A DNA stretch of 64,000 nt from Desulfuromonas sp. AOP6 (GCF_009731355.2 NZ_AP022810.1:2012001-2076000); one strand, 5' to 3'; positions 24,815 to 33,720 are shown, numbered from the stretch's first letter. The notes: generated from the sequence alone by a model not told the origin. Program-made: numbers and translations.

Positions 24815-25414
24815 CTATGCACTTTCCGCAGGGGTACAAAGAGCCTCTTCCACCAGGTCACAGAGGATGTGAATGATGGTCAGGTGGGCTTCTTGAATGT
24901 AAGGAGTGTGAGCAGCGGGAACAACCAGGGCCAGATCCGTGACTTGGGCGATGGGGCCGCCGTCTTTGCCGGCAAGAGCAATCGTCGTACAACCACGTTC
25001 CTGTGCGAGGTTAAGAGCTCTTAGAACATTGGGAGACTGACCGCTGGTGGAAATGCCTAAAACAATATCGCCTGGGGCGGCCAGGGCTTCTACCTGGCGG
25101 CTGAACACCTCGTCAAAGCCGAAATCGTTGCCGACGGCCGTCAGGATGGAGGTGTCGGTGGTCAGCGCGATGGCCGGCAGGGCCTTGCGGTTGCGCAGAA
25201 AGCGACCCACGAATTCTGCCGCCATATGCTGGGCGTCAGCGGCGGAACCGCCGTTTCCCATGACCAGCAGCTTATTGCCCCGGGCCATGGCATCGATAAG
25301 AGTCAGGGCGCAGCGCCGGATATCGGGGACCATCTGCTGCACCACCTTTTCCAAGGTGCGCATATGGCCGCTCAGGTGTTCGTTGATTTTGGGCGAGATA
25401 CGATCTTCAGGCAT
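24815..25414 (-). CDS. gmhA: sedoheptulose-7-phosphate isomerase, copy 1
   Basis: GmhA converts sedoheptulose-7-phosphate to D-glycero-D-manno-heptose-7-phosphate, the first heptose step. The SIS-domain motifs are LLVMGNGGSAADAQHMAAEF near residue 55, LTTDTSILTAVGNDFGFDEVF and VLGISTSGQSPNVLRAL. The 199-residue length is normal. A good sigma-70 promoter lies just upstream (25463-25491). It heads the gmhA1-hldE1-gmhB group. A paralogue lies at 31805-32389. Confidence 0.95.
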   Translation of the reverse strand: MPEDRISPKINEHLSGHMRTLEKVVQQMVPDIRRCALTLIDAMARGNKLLVMGNGGSAADAQHMAAEFVGRFLRNRKALPAIALTTDTSILTAVGNDFGFDEVFSRQVEALAAPGDIVLGISTSGQSPNVLRALNLAQERGCTTIALAGKDGGPIAQVTDLALVVPAAHTPYIQEAHLTIIHILCDLVEEALCTPAESA

Positions 25415-25462
25415 GGGATTGTCTCGATGATCAGTGTTTAGATGTCGGATAAAACTCGCTTA

Positions 25463-25491
25463 ACTATACCGATTACCTCAGGAAATAACAA
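25463..25491 (-). promoter_or_regulatory. sigma-70 promoter for gmhA1-hldE1-gmhB
   Basis: On the minus strand, a TTGTTA -35 box (25486-25491) and a TATAGT -10 box (25463-25468) are separated by exactly 17 bases. The start of transcription would fall about 40 bases before the gmhA1 ATG. Confidence 0.65.
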
Positions 25492-25506
25492 GATAGATAC
25501 TCTTTT

Positions 25507-26238
25507 TCAGCGTTTGGCATCCTCGTACCCTTGTAAGAGCACCAGCCAATCTTCGTGGCTGAAATGGAAGTTGGGGTGACGGTCCTGGATTTTTTTGAGG
25601 GAACGCAGCAGACGCGCCACATTATGCTGTTTCCACGAACCGGGTTTTCGGAAGCAGCCTTGGTCGAAATCGATGAGGTAGACTTGCCCTTGTCCATCCA
25701 GAAGGATGTTGTTGGCGTTGAGATCGGCGTGAAAGACATTGGCGTCGTGGAAGCGCCTGATGCAGCGGCCAACGGCCAGCCAGACGGCTTCGGGTTGCGG
25801 GGCCTTTTTCAGCCGGTCGGCCAGAGTGCTGGTGTCGGCAAGACGCTCGGTGATCAGGTCCGCCCGATAGACGCCAAAACCCGATACCACACTGGCTGCT
25901 ACTGGCCGAGGAACCGGAAGTCCCTGGGCATAGAGCACCGCCAGCAGACGCCATTCCCGCCAGGCGCGGGATCGTCCGGGGTGCCACCCCAGATAGTGGT
26001 CGTGAAAAAGCTTGGCGACCAGACCGCCGCGACGATAGTGCCGCAGCACCCAATCCTGCCCTTGATAGCGAAGAAAATAGGCCTCGCCCCGGCCGAGAGC
26101 TTTGCCGACCAGAAAGCCGCCCGCGGCAAGCTTTTCCGGATCGAAAATGTCGTCGGAAGGCTTTGCAATCCGCGCGGCATCGTATAGAATGTGCCGATTT
26201 CCACTTCTGACGATGCGAGGATCCAGTTCAGATGTCAT
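25507..26238 (-). CDS. kdkA: 3-deoxy-D-manno-octulosonic acid kinase (KdkA/InaA family)
   Basis: A eukaryotic-kinase-like protein that phosphorylates Kdo of the LPS inner core at the cytoplasmic membrane face. The N-lobe has YFLRYQGQDWVLRHYRRGG with the ATP-site Arg/Lys region, and the catalytic loop is FHADLNANNILLD (Asp near residue 194), followed by the metal-binding IDFDQGCFRKP. It is about 243 residues. ATGs at 26250 and 26238 are both possible; I chose the second. It is transcribed divergently from the GT9 gene and the two 5' ends overlap by 7 bases. A WaaP-type heptose kinase is the alternative, but length and motifs favour KdkA. Confidence 0.88.
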   Translation of the reverse strand: MTSELDPRIVRSGNRHILYDAARIAKPSDDIFDPEKLAAGGFLVGKALGRGEAYFLRYQGQDWVLRHYRRGGLVAKLFHDHYLGWHPGRSRAWREWRLLAVLYAQGLPVPRPVAASVVSGFGVYRADLITERLADTSTLADRLKKAPQPEAVWLAVGRCIRRFHDANVFHADLNANNILLDGQGQVYLIDFDQGCFRKPGSWKQHNVARLLRSLKKIQDRHPNFHFSHEDWLVLLQGYEDAKR

Positions 26239-27302
26239 TATCCCTGCCATTATCGGCTCCCCCGAAGAGCCTCTGTATTTTACGTTTGTCCGCCCTGGGC
26301 GATGTCACCCATGTGCTGCCGACCCTGCGAACCCTGCAGCAGCACTGGCCACAATGTCACATATCCTGGGTTATTGGCAAGACCGAAGCGAGCCTGGTCT
26401 GCGACATCCCCGGCGTTGAATTTATCATTTTTGACAAGTCCCAAGGCGTGAAAGCCTACCGGGAGCTGCACGAAAAACTTAAAAACAGGCGCTTCGACGT
26501 GCTGTTGCACATGCAGGCCGCCTTGCGGGCCAGCCTGGCCAGCCTGTTGATCCGCGCCGACATCCGCCTGGGCTTCGACCGCGCCCGCGCCACCAACGCA
26601 CAGTGGCTCTTTACCAACGCCCGCATCGCCCCCCAGAAACGCCAGCACGTTCTGGACGGTTTTCTGGAATTTGCCAAAGCGCTTGGACTGGAGCCCGCTC
26701 CTCTGCGCTGGGACATCCCCATTCCCTCTGCAGCCCGAGAGGCCGCCGGCAAGATGCTGCCTGACGAGTCTTTCCTGGCTATCAATCCCTGCTCCAGCGC
26801 GCGTGCCCGCAACTGGCGCAACTGGAGCGTGGAGTCCTACGCCGCCGTCATCGACCATGCCTTTGAGACCCACGGCCTGCGCACCGTGCTGACGGGCGGG
26901 CCGGCCGCCAACGAAAAAGCCTATGCCGAGGCCATCGTCACCGCCTGCCGTCACACGCCCGTCAACCTGGTGGGCGGCACCACTCTCAAGCAGATGCTTG
27001 CCGTGCTCGATAAAGCCGCAGTCGTCATCGCCCCCGACACCGGTCCCGCCCATATGGCCAACGCCCTGGGGAAGAAAGTCATCGGCCTCTATGCCACCTC
27101 GAACCCCGAGCGCACCGGCCCCTATTGCCACCGGGAACTGACGGTCAGCAGATATCCTGAGGCAATTGAAGCGGAATACGGCAAAAGCGTGGAAGAACTG
27201 CGCTGGGGCAAGCGGGTCAGGAATCCGGAGGCGATGTTGATGATCACAACAGATGAGGTTATTGAGTGCCTTACTCAAGTTATGGGTAGCAATTCAGACT
27301 GA
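26232..27302 (+). CDS. glycosyltransferase family 9, heptosyltransferase I-like
   Basis: A 356-residue GT-B enzyme of the ADP-heptose:LPS heptosyltransferase family. It starts with SLCILRLSALGDVTHVLPTL (the N-terminal GD acceptor motif), and has INPCSSARARNWRNWSVESYAAVI, LTGGPAANEKAYAEAI, NLVGGTTLKQMLAVL and the donor-site VVIAPDTGPAHMANALG. ASNPERTGPY-like sequence (ATSNPERTGPY) follows. It probably adds the first heptose to Kdo, with waaF (37975-39027) adding the second. It is on the plus strand, unlike most of the locus, with kdkA divergent and the LtaS-like gene downstream. Confidence 0.9.
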   Translation: MSLSLPLSAPPKSLCILRLSALGDVTHVLPTLRTLQQHWPQCHISWVIGKTEASLVCDIPGVEFIIFDKSQGVKAYRELHEKLKNRRFDVLLHMQAALRASLASLLIRADIRLGFDRARATNAQWLFTNARIAPQKRQHVLDGFLEFAKALGLEPAPLRWDIPIPSAAREAAGKMLPDESFLAINPCSSARARNWRNWSVESYAAVIDHAFETHGLRTVLTGGPAANEKAYAEAIVTACRHTPVNLVGGTTLKQMLAVLDKAAVVIAPDTGPAHMANALGKKVIGLYATSNPERTGPYCHRELTVSRYPEAIEAEYGKSVEELRWGKRVRNPEAMLMITTDEVIECLTQVMGSNSD

Positions 27303-27310
27303 CTTTCCGC

Positions 27311-27316
27311 TATAAT
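27311..27316 (+). promoter_or_regulatory. possible -10 box before the LtaS-like gene
   Basis: TATAAT matches the -10 consensus exactly, 54 bases before the LtaS-like ATG, but no good -35 box stands at the right distance. It is a weak call. Confidence 0.35.
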
Positions 27317-27369
27317 CCCTGGCAGACAATTTATGCGAGCAAATCTGCATCTTAGCAGGGATTCACCAC

Positions 27370-29358
27370 ATGGTTAAACAGGTTTCATCTCCACTGCGCG
27401 CCGTACTCTTTTCTGTTGGCGTTTTTTCTATCCTACGCCTGGGCTATTGGGCAACCTACCCGGCCTATTTCGAGAAACTATCCCCGATCGAGATTTTCAA
27501 GGCTTTTGCTGTCGGCTGGCGTTTTGATCTGTCGATTACGGTTGCTGCAGGTAGCATTTTTTTTCTGGCACTGGTCCTGCCTTTTCCCATCGTAGACACC
27601 CCTCGGCTGCAAAAAGTCTCTCTCTGGAGTCTTTTCAGCTTTTTGAGCGTCCTCTGGATCGTGAACATTGCGGATCTGTTTTATTTTGGCGAAGTCTATC
27701 GCCACGTCGGGCGCGAAATCCTGTTACTCAAACACGACTGGGGCATGCTGATTGAACTCGCGCTTCAATCCCGCCTGACGGAAATGGCCCTGGCCTGTCT
27801 TGCCCTACTGGGCTTGGCCTTTCTTTGGCATGCCCTTGTAGTTCGGCCTGCATCAGCGCCGCCAGCCGACTCCAGTTTTTCCTGGAGGCGTTCATTCTCA
27901 TATACAGTTTTCATGCTCCTGCTTCTGCTACTGGGTGCGCGAGGTGGCCTGGTACAGGGAAAACCCATCAGCATGGTGGATGCCTACATGGCCGGCAATG
28001 AGAAACAAGCCTCTCTGGCCCTTAACGGTGCCTTTTCATTAGTGCATTCCATTCGCCTTGGTCTCAAGAAATCCTATGATTCCAGCCAGTCTTTGACCTA
28101 CCTGAGCCCGCAGGAATTGAACCTATGGCAAGCTCAATTCGTTGAAGACAAAGGAGAAGATCCCTTTATTCGTATTTTGTCTGATGATAATACCCCCGAA
28201 AATAAAAATATTGTTATTGTTCTGCTTGAAAGCTGGAGCTACCGGTACATAGATGGCCTGGCAGGCAGCGATTATGGCGCCACCCCTTTTATTGACAGCC
28301 TGATTCCTAAAGCACGGGTTTGGGACAATACTTTTGCCGCGGGGCAGCGCAGCATTGAGGGCATCCAAGCCGTTTTAACTTCGGTACCCGTGCTGGAAAG
28401 CCAGCCCATCATCGGTTGGGGGCAGGAACTGAACCGGATGACACGTTTGGCTGCTTTATTGGGTGAGCGAGGCTATCATTCCGTGATGGTCCAATCCTCC
28501 AATCGCCGCTCGTTTCATCTGGATAGCATTGCCGCGGCCCTGGGGTTCAATGCCTATTTCGGCAAGGAAGACCTGCCGATAAGACGACAGTATCCCGGAG
28601 AAGTGCCGCGTTTTGGCTGGGACTTCGAAGCCTTGATGTTCATGGCGGATTATCTTGCCTCCCCCAAAGTAAAGCATCAGCCGTTTTTGTCCTTTGTTTT
28701 CACGGGCACAACGCACGAACCCTTTCCTGATCCCGGCCGGGAGTTTCATCTGTACCCGCACCATGCCGGCAAGGAAGAGGCGTACCTGAACACCTTGAGA
28801 TACAGCGACTGGTCGCTTCAGCAGTTTATGGCAAAGGCCGCCGAACAGCCCTGGTATAAGAACACGGTCTTCGTATTCATTGCCGATCATGTTTTAAGAT
28901 CAGAGGGCACGTCCCTGGAGAGCGAGTTCGAAATCCCGCTCATTATCTACACGCCGGATGGATCTATCGAACCGGGTCGCGACAGTCGATACGCCTCTCA
29001 GTATGACGTTCTGCCCACCCTCATGACCTTGCTGGATGTGCCGGACAACCTGGCGACTTACGGAAAGTCATTACTGCTCCCCGCTGGCGACCTGGAGGGG
29101 GCCCAGGTGCAACGTGGCGGCGTGACAGGCTGGATCGACAGCAAAGGCTGGTTCACCTTTTCACGGCATACCGACCTGGATTCAGGAGGGCTGTACGAGC
29201 ACGACTTGGATACGCTGGCGCAAAACAGCAAAGCTGTAAAAGCCAGAATGCAGGTGGCAGATCATCGTTTAAGCAGAAATCTATGGTTTCCTGAGCCGAA
29301 GGGAAAATCCTACGTAAAAACTGAAAAAAACGACGACGGAACGGATCAGCGCATCTAA
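27370..29358 (+). CDS. LTA-synthase/phosphoethanolamine-transferase-like membrane sulfatase-fold protein
   Basis: A 662-residue protein with about five N-terminal membrane helices (residues 10-190) and a periplasmic alkaline-phosphatase/sulfatase-fold domain from about 270. Family motifs are IVIVLLESWSYRYIDG (metal-binding Glu287), TPFIDSLIP, GQRSIEGIQAV, FTGTTHEPFPDPG (His) and FVFIADHVLRSEG (Asp-His). Members transfer phosphoglycerol or phosphoethanolamine from phospholipids to glycans. The usual nucleophile in this position is Thr; here it reads Ser (Ser328). In an LPS core locus it probably decorates core or O-antigen, but the donor and acceptor are not known. It follows the GT9 gene by 67 bases. 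Confidence 0.85.
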   Translation: MVKQVSSPLRAVLFSVGVFSILRLGYWATYPAYFEKLSPIEIFKAFAVGWRFDLSITVAAGSIFFLALVLPFPIVDTPRLQKVSLWSLFSFLSVLWIVNIADLFYFGEVYRHVGREILLLKHDWGMLIELALQSRLTEMALACLALLGLAFLWHALVVRPASAPPADSSFSWRRSFSYTVFMLLLLLLGARGGLVQGKPISMVDAYMAGNEKQASLALNGAFSLVHSIRLGLKKSYDSSQSLTYLSPQELNLWQAQFVEDKGEDPFIRILSDDNTPENKNIVIVLLESWSYRYIDGLAGSDYGATPFIDSLIPKARVWDNTFAAGQRSIEGIQAVLTSVPVLESQPIIGWGQELNRMTRLAALLGERGYHSVMVQSSNRRSFHLDSIAAALGFNAYFGKEDLPIRRQYPGEVPRFGWDFEALMFMADYLASPKVKHQPFLSFVFTGTTHEPFPDPGREFHLYPHHAGKEEAYLNTLRYSDWSLQQFMAKAAEQPWYKNTVFVFIADHVLRSEGTSLESEFEIPLIIYTPDGSIEPGRDSRYASQYDVLPTLMTLLDVPDNLATYGKSLLLPAGDLEGAQVQRGGVTGWIDSKGWFTFSRHTDLDSGGLYEHDLDTLAQNSKAVKARMQVADHRLSRNLWFPEPKGKSYVKTEKNDDGTDQRI

Positions 29359-29382
29359 CAGCTGCGACGACGTCCTCTGCTT

Positions 29383-30852
29383 TTACTCCTGGTAGGCCTG
29401 TAAAATTTTTTCAACGATATTGGTCGTGGACTTTCCGTCAACAAAAGTGATGAGTTCAACGTGCCCCCCATAGCTTTCAACGATCTCTTTACCAACAACC
29501 TGGTCAGGCTGGTAGTCTCCCCCCTTGACAAGGATATGGGGACGGACTTCACGAATGAGTTCAAGGGGAGTGTCTTCGTCGAAAATCACGACATAGTCAA
29601 CACAGTCGAGAGCCGCGAGAATATGGGCGCGTTCTTCCTGATCGATGAAAGGGCGTTTGGCCCCCTTAAGGCGACGGATGGAGGTGTCAGAGTTGAGCCC
29701 CAGAACCAGCAGATCACCCAAGCGCCGGGCTTTCTGCAGGTATTTGACGTGACCGACATGCAGCAGATCAAAACAGCCGTTGGTGAAAACGATGGTACGG
29801 CCACGCTCTCGGGCCTGTTGCATTTCAGCTGAAATCAGGCAGCGCGATTTGATCTTCCGGTCGGTATCCAGGTGCTGCCCTTCGACGACCTCCAGAATTT
29901 CATGGGGTGAAACCGTCGACGTCCCCACCTTGCCGACCACCACCCCGGCAGCAACGTTAGCAAGATAAGCCGTGTCTTCCAAAGAAAGACCACCAGCCAA
30001 TCCTACTCCAAACAGGCACAAAACAGTATCCCCAGCACCCGAAACATCATAAACTTCCCGAGCCTCAGTCGGCAGATCCACCTCCGTGCCATTGCGCTTA
30101 AAAAGAGACATTCCTTCTTCACTGCGCGTCAATACCAATACATCGAGATCAAGTTCGCGGCAAAGCTTGCGACCGGCAACGCGCAGGGTAGCATCGTCTG
30201 TTATCTCTATTTGGGATGCCAGCTGGGCTTCTTTACGATTGGGGGTCAGGAGGGTCGCCCCTTTATACTTGCTATAATCGGAGCCTTTTGGATCGACCAC
30301 CACAGGAATACCTGCTTGGCGCCCAGCATCGATAATCTCACGCAAGACCAGCGGGGTGAGCACGCCCTTGAGGTAATCGGAAAGCAAAACCACATCGACA
30401 TGATTCATTTGACGCCTGATGTAGGCAACCAAGGCATCTTCCTGCATTCCAAGAATGGCCTCGCAACTTTCCCTGTCGATACGCAGCATTTGCTGGTTGC
30501 TGGCCAGCACTCGGGTTTTGCGGCTGGTTGTGCGGCCTGGCACCTGTTGTACGCCGTCGATCCCTACCTGTAATTCCTGAAGCCTCCTGCGTAGCAGCTT
30601 GCCATCCTCATCTTCGCCCAAGACGCTTGCCACATCCACCTGACAGCCAAGTCGCAAAAGATTGTTGATGACATTACCGGCTCCGCCAAGGCGAAGGTCA
30701 TGCCGTTTGACATCTACCACCTGAACCGGCGCCTCGGGAGAAATACGATCGGCATTTCCCCACAGATATTCATCCAGCATCAGGTCGCCGACCACCAGAG
30801 CCCTGATGCTCGGCAGACCACTCAGAAAACTCTCGACAGCTGTGCGCTTCAT
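29383..30852 (-). CDS. hldE: bifunctional heptose-7-phosphate kinase/adenylyltransferase, copy 2
   Basis: A complete 489-residue HldE with both domains: the kinase with VVGDLMLDEYLWGNADRIS, RLGGAGNVINN and DVSGAGDTVLCLF, and the adenylyltransferase with FTNGCFDLLHVGHVKYLQ. The C-terminal 140 residues are nearly identical to copy 1; the kinase domain is more divergent. It is the last gene of the gmhA2-DHS-like-hldE2 set, and its start overlaps the DHS-like stop by 4 bases. It converges with the plus-strand LtaS-like gene. All catalytic motifs are present, so there is no sign of decay. Confidence 0.95.
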   Translation of the reverse strand: MKRTAVESFLSGLPSIRALVVGDLMLDEYLWGNADRISPEAPVQVVDVKRHDLRLGGAGNVINNLLRLGCQVDVASVLGEDEDGKLLRRRLQELQVGIDGVQQVPGRTTSRKTRVLASNQQMLRIDRESCEAILGMQEDALVAYIRRQMNHVDVVLLSDYLKGVLTPLVLREIIDAGRQAGIPVVVDPKGSDYSKYKGATLLTPNRKEAQLASQIEITDDATLRVAGRKLCRELDLDVLVLTRSEEGMSLFKRNGTEVDLPTEAREVYDVSGAGDTVLCLFGVGLAGGLSLEDTAYLANVAAGVVVGKVGTSTVSPHEILEVVEGQHLDTDRKIKSRCLISAEMQQARERGRTIVFTNGCFDLLHVGHVKYLQKARRLGDLLVLGLNSDTSIRRLKGAKRPFIDQEERAHILAALDCVDYVVIFDEDTPLELIREVRPHILVKGGDYQPDQVVGKEIVESYGGHVELITFVDGKSTTNIVEKILQAYQE

Positions 30853-31808
30853 TTATTTTTTACTCCCAACCTGTCTAGCACGGCCAGAGCAAACAAAGGA
30901 ATGTTAATTTCATGATGACCGGTTATAGCAAAACCCCGGCCGCTGCCGGAAGTAGGTCGCTTGACGACATTTTGCAAAGGACGATAGTGTTGAAGCATGT
31001 CGAAGTTGGCGGTAGTGAAATTATCGACATGGTGTCCCAGGTTTTGTACCACAGAAAGAGCTTTCAGGAAAACTTCAGGGAGAAGCACGGCAGACCCGAC
31101 ATTTAGCCAGACGCCGCTACTCAAATCAGCCACCACGGCGGCCAGCAGTCGGAAGTCACGATAGCTCATTTCACCCGTGACGGCACCATCGGCTTGCGGA
31201 TGCTGGTGGATGATGTCGGTACCAATGGCGACATGCACCGTAGCAGGGACACCATGTTTGTGACAAGTAGCAAGCACACTGTAGTCGGCATAGGGATGTT
31301 GCCTTTCAACAATTGCCTCAGCAATCGCCCGGCCATACCCTATTCCGCGCGGCAAGCCCTCAGCAAGGGCGCTGTTCATGCCCGAACCGGTCTCTTCGGC
31401 AAAACCGAAATCCCCCGAATGTAGAACAGCCCCGACATCTTCAGAGGTTTTGCCCGTCAAGGAGACTTCGAAATCATGGATGGCGGCAGAGCCGTTCATG
31501 ACGATGGCGGAGATCACGCCAGCTTCGATCAGGCTGCGAATGACGGGTTGAAGGCCGCACTTGATAACGTGCCCCCCCATGGCAAGGACAACAGGCCGAC
31601 CAGCACCACGGGCGGAAACGACCGCATCGACGACACCCCGCAGGCTATCGGCGCCAAGCAACCTTGGCAACGCCGTGAAAAAGTCTTCGAAGGACATTCC
31701 CTGGCGCAGAGGCGCGGCGAAGTGTTCCTCAATATTCACCTTGTTGTCCCGAGAAGAAATGGGATAGGTTTTGATGGAGGAAAGGTCGATGGGTTGATAT
31801 GGTTTCAT
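30849..31808 (-). CDS. deoxyhypusine-synthase-like protein of unknown role
   Basis: I do not know the function. The 319-residue protein has a Rossmann-type core with RPVVLAMGGHVIKCGLQPVI, SAIVMNGSAAIHDFEVSLTG, IGTDIIHQHP and LNVGSAVLLPEVFLKAL, a pattern like the deoxyhypusine synthase NAD-binding fold. Bacteria lack eIF5A, the substrate of true deoxyhypusine synthase. No signal peptide or membrane helix is seen, so it is likely cytoplasmic. It is sandwiched between gmhA2 and hldE2 with 4-base overlaps on both sides, which indicates a role tied to this second heptose set. Confidence 0.7.
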   Translation of the reverse strand: MKPYQPIDLSSIKTYPISSRDNKVNIEEHFAAPLRQGMSFEDFFTALPRLLGADSLRGVVDAVVSARGAGRPVVLAMGGHVIKCGLQPVIRSLIEAGVISAIVMNGSAAIHDFEVSLTGKTSEDVGAVLHSGDFGFAEETGSGMNSALAEGLPRGIGYGRAIAEAIVERQHPYADYSVLATCHKHGVPATVHVAIGTDIIHQHPQADGAVTGEMSYRDFRLLAAVVADLSSGVWLNVGSAVLLPEVFLKALSVVQNLGHHVDNFTTANFDMLQHYRPLQNVVKRPTSGSGRGFAITGHHEINIPLFALAVLDRLGVKNK

Positions 31809-32389
31809 GCTTCCCCCTGACCAGAAAAGAGCCGACGCTCCACCAGATCACAAAGCAGGTGGATAATCATCAGGTGACATTCCTGCACGTGCGGCGTCTG
31901 TTCGATAGGTACGACAAGGGGGAAATCAACACGGGGAGCAATGCTTCCGCCGTTGCGGCCCAGAAGCGCCATGGTCTGGCAACCGGCAGCCTTGGCAGCT
32001 TCCAGGGCCAAAGCCACATTGGGAGAATTGCCGCTGGTGGAGATTCCGATGACCAAATCGCCGGGCAGGGCAAGCGCCTCGACCTGACGCTTGAATATTT
32101 CATTGAAGCCATAGTCGTTGCCGACAGCTGTCAAAATGGAGGTATCGGTAGAGAGGGCGATAGCTGGTAGCGCCTTGCGCTCCATCATAAAACGGCCGAC
32201 CAGCTCGGCAGCAAAGTGTTGGGCATCGGCGGCAGAGCCGCCGTTACCCATGATCAAAATCTTTCCACCACCGGACAGGGTCTGCTGCAAAAGCTCAACA
32301 GCACCGGCAATCGAATCCGTCATCTGTGATGCAACTATTTCAACAGCTCTTATATGTCCTTCGAGATACAGCCGTATTTCCTCATTCAT
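31805..32389 (-). CDS. gmhA: sedoheptulose-7-phosphate isomerase, copy 2
   Basis: A 194-residue SIS-domain isomerase with ILIMGNGGSAADAQHFAAEL, LSTDTSILTAVGNDYGFNEIF and VIGISTSGNSPNVALAL. It is clearly paralogous to gmhA1 (24815-25414), the SIS core being the most conserved part. It heads the gmhA2-DHS-like-hldE2 group; its stop overlaps the start of the DHS-like gene by 4 bases. A sigma-70 promoter lies 45 bases upstream at 32434-32462. Confidence 0.94.
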   Translation of the reverse strand: MNEEIRLYLEGHIRAVEIVASQMTDSIAGAVELLQQTLSGGGKILIMGNGGSAADAQHFAAELVGRFMMERKALPAIALSTDTSILTAVGNDYGFNEIFKRQVEALALPGDLVIGISTSGNSPNVALALEAAKAAGCQTMALLGRNGGSIAPRVDFPLVVPIEQTPHVQECHLMIIHLLCDLVERRLFSGQGEA

Positions 32390-32599
32390 AACCGCTCGTT
32401 TCTCCCGTTCGCAATCAGATCACCAAGGCCCTTAAAATAAAATCTAGACAAGGGAATGTCAATTTATTCCTCGGATTCTCTTATACCGTGGAAAGGGGCT
32501 CAATGCTCCCAGATAAGCCTCTGACATCTTGACAAACATCGGTTTTCAAACTAGCCTCGACCTCATCCATAAACAACGTAAGGAAAGCCTTAAAATCCC
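32390..32599. other. divergent intergenic region
   Basis: 210 bases between gmhA2 (minus) and a GT4 gene (plus). The minus-strand promoter is clear; for the plus strand only a weak TTATAC box near 32482 is visible. No ORF is supported. Confidence 0.5.
32434..32462 (-). promoter_or_regulatory. sigma-70 promoter for gmhA2-DHS-like-hldE2
   Basis: On the minus strand a perfect TTGACA -35 box (32457-32462) and a TATTTT -10 box (32434-32439) are separated by 17 bases. Confidence 0.68.
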
Positions 32600-33691
32600 A
32601 TGAAAAAGATACGCGTCCTTTGCCTGACTTCTTTTAGCGACCTCCCTGAAGCGCACATGTTTATCAAGCTGAAAGAGGCCGGAATCGACTTGCATGTCAT
32701 TGCCAGCCCCGGCGCACCCCATAACGACACAATCCGCAAGGCAGGTGTGCCTCTTGAAGAGATTAAACTTAAAGGGCGCTTTGACCTGCATGGTATCCGC
32801 TATATTCGCAACAAACTAAAGCGGGAGCCTTTCGACATCCTGCACATGTTCAACAATCGCACAACCTCAAACGGTCTTCTAGCCGCAACAGGTATCCCTA
32901 TAAAGATCATATGCTATAGAGGAATTGAGGGAAATGTCAGTTATCTTGACCCGGCCTCATGGACAACCTACCTTCACCCCAAGGTTGACAGAATCATCTG
33001 TGTTGCCGAAGCTATTCGAAAGACGCTATTAAAAGTTGGAATAGGTCCCCTCCGGCTTACCCCTGAAAAGGTGGTGACGATTCACAAGGGACACGAACTT
33101 GCCTGGTACAATGCTACTCCCGCTGATCTAACGGTACTAGACATCCCCAAGGATGCTTTTGTTATTGGCTGCATCGCCAATGACCGACCGCGTAAAGGGC
33201 TTCACATTCTGATTGAGGCCATGAATTATCTCCCCACCGATGGCTCCGTCCATCTCCTTCTCATCGGAAAAATGGATTCCTCCAAGTTGCTTCCTCTTAT
33301 CGGATCCAGTCCCAATGCAAAAAATATCCACCTCACAGGCTTCCGAACCGATGCCCCTGCCTTGATAGCTGCATGCAGCACAGCGGTTCTTCCTGCCCTG
33401 AAAAGAGAGGGGCTACCCAAAGCCATTATAGAGGCCATGGTGTATGCCATCCCCCCCATAGTGACCCGCTCCGGCGGCAGTCCTGAACTTGTTGTTGAGA
33501 ATGAAAGTGGCTTAGTGGTTTCGCCCGGCAACCCAAAGGAGTTAGCCGGAGCGATCAGATCCCTATATGACAATAGGGCATTGGCCAAGAAGATGGGGGA
33601 AGCAGCGCGAAACAGGATTAGGCTTGATTTCCGTCACGCGACAACAGTAGGAAAAACCTTGGAAGTGTATCAACAGCTTTTGGAAAGTTAA
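32600..33691 (+). CDS. glycosyltransferase family 4
   Basis: A 363-residue GT-B transferase, likely of the LPS core. It has MKKIRVLCLTSFSDLPEAHM, RVLHM-like FDILHMFNNRTTSNGLLA, VGCIANDRPRKGLHILIEAM-type sequence (VIGCIANDRPRKGLHIL), and the donor site AVLPALKREGLPKAIIEAM with SGGSPELVVENESGL. It is a plus-strand gene and converges with the WaaE-like GT2, 29 bases apart. The donor and acceptor are unknown. Confidence 0.85.
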   Translation: MKKIRVLCLTSFSDLPEAHMFIKLKEAGIDLHVIASPGAPHNDTIRKAGVPLEEIKLKGRFDLHGIRYIRNKLKREPFDILHMFNNRTTSNGLLAATGIPIKIICYRGIEGNVSYLDPASWTTYLHPKVDRIICVAEAIRKTLLKVGIGPLRLTPEKVVTIHKGHELAWYNATPADLTVLDIPKDAFVIGCIANDRPRKGLHILIEAMNYLPTDGSVHLLLIGKMDSSKLLPLIGSSPNAKNIHLTGFRTDAPALIAACSTAVLPALKREGLPKAIIEAMVYAIPPIVTRSGGSPELVVENESGLVVSPGNPKELAGAIRSLYDNRALAKKMGEAARNRIRLDFRHATTVGKTLEVYQQLLES

Positions 33692-33720
33692 GCGCCCCAA
33701 ATAACAAAAATGCTCGTTGG

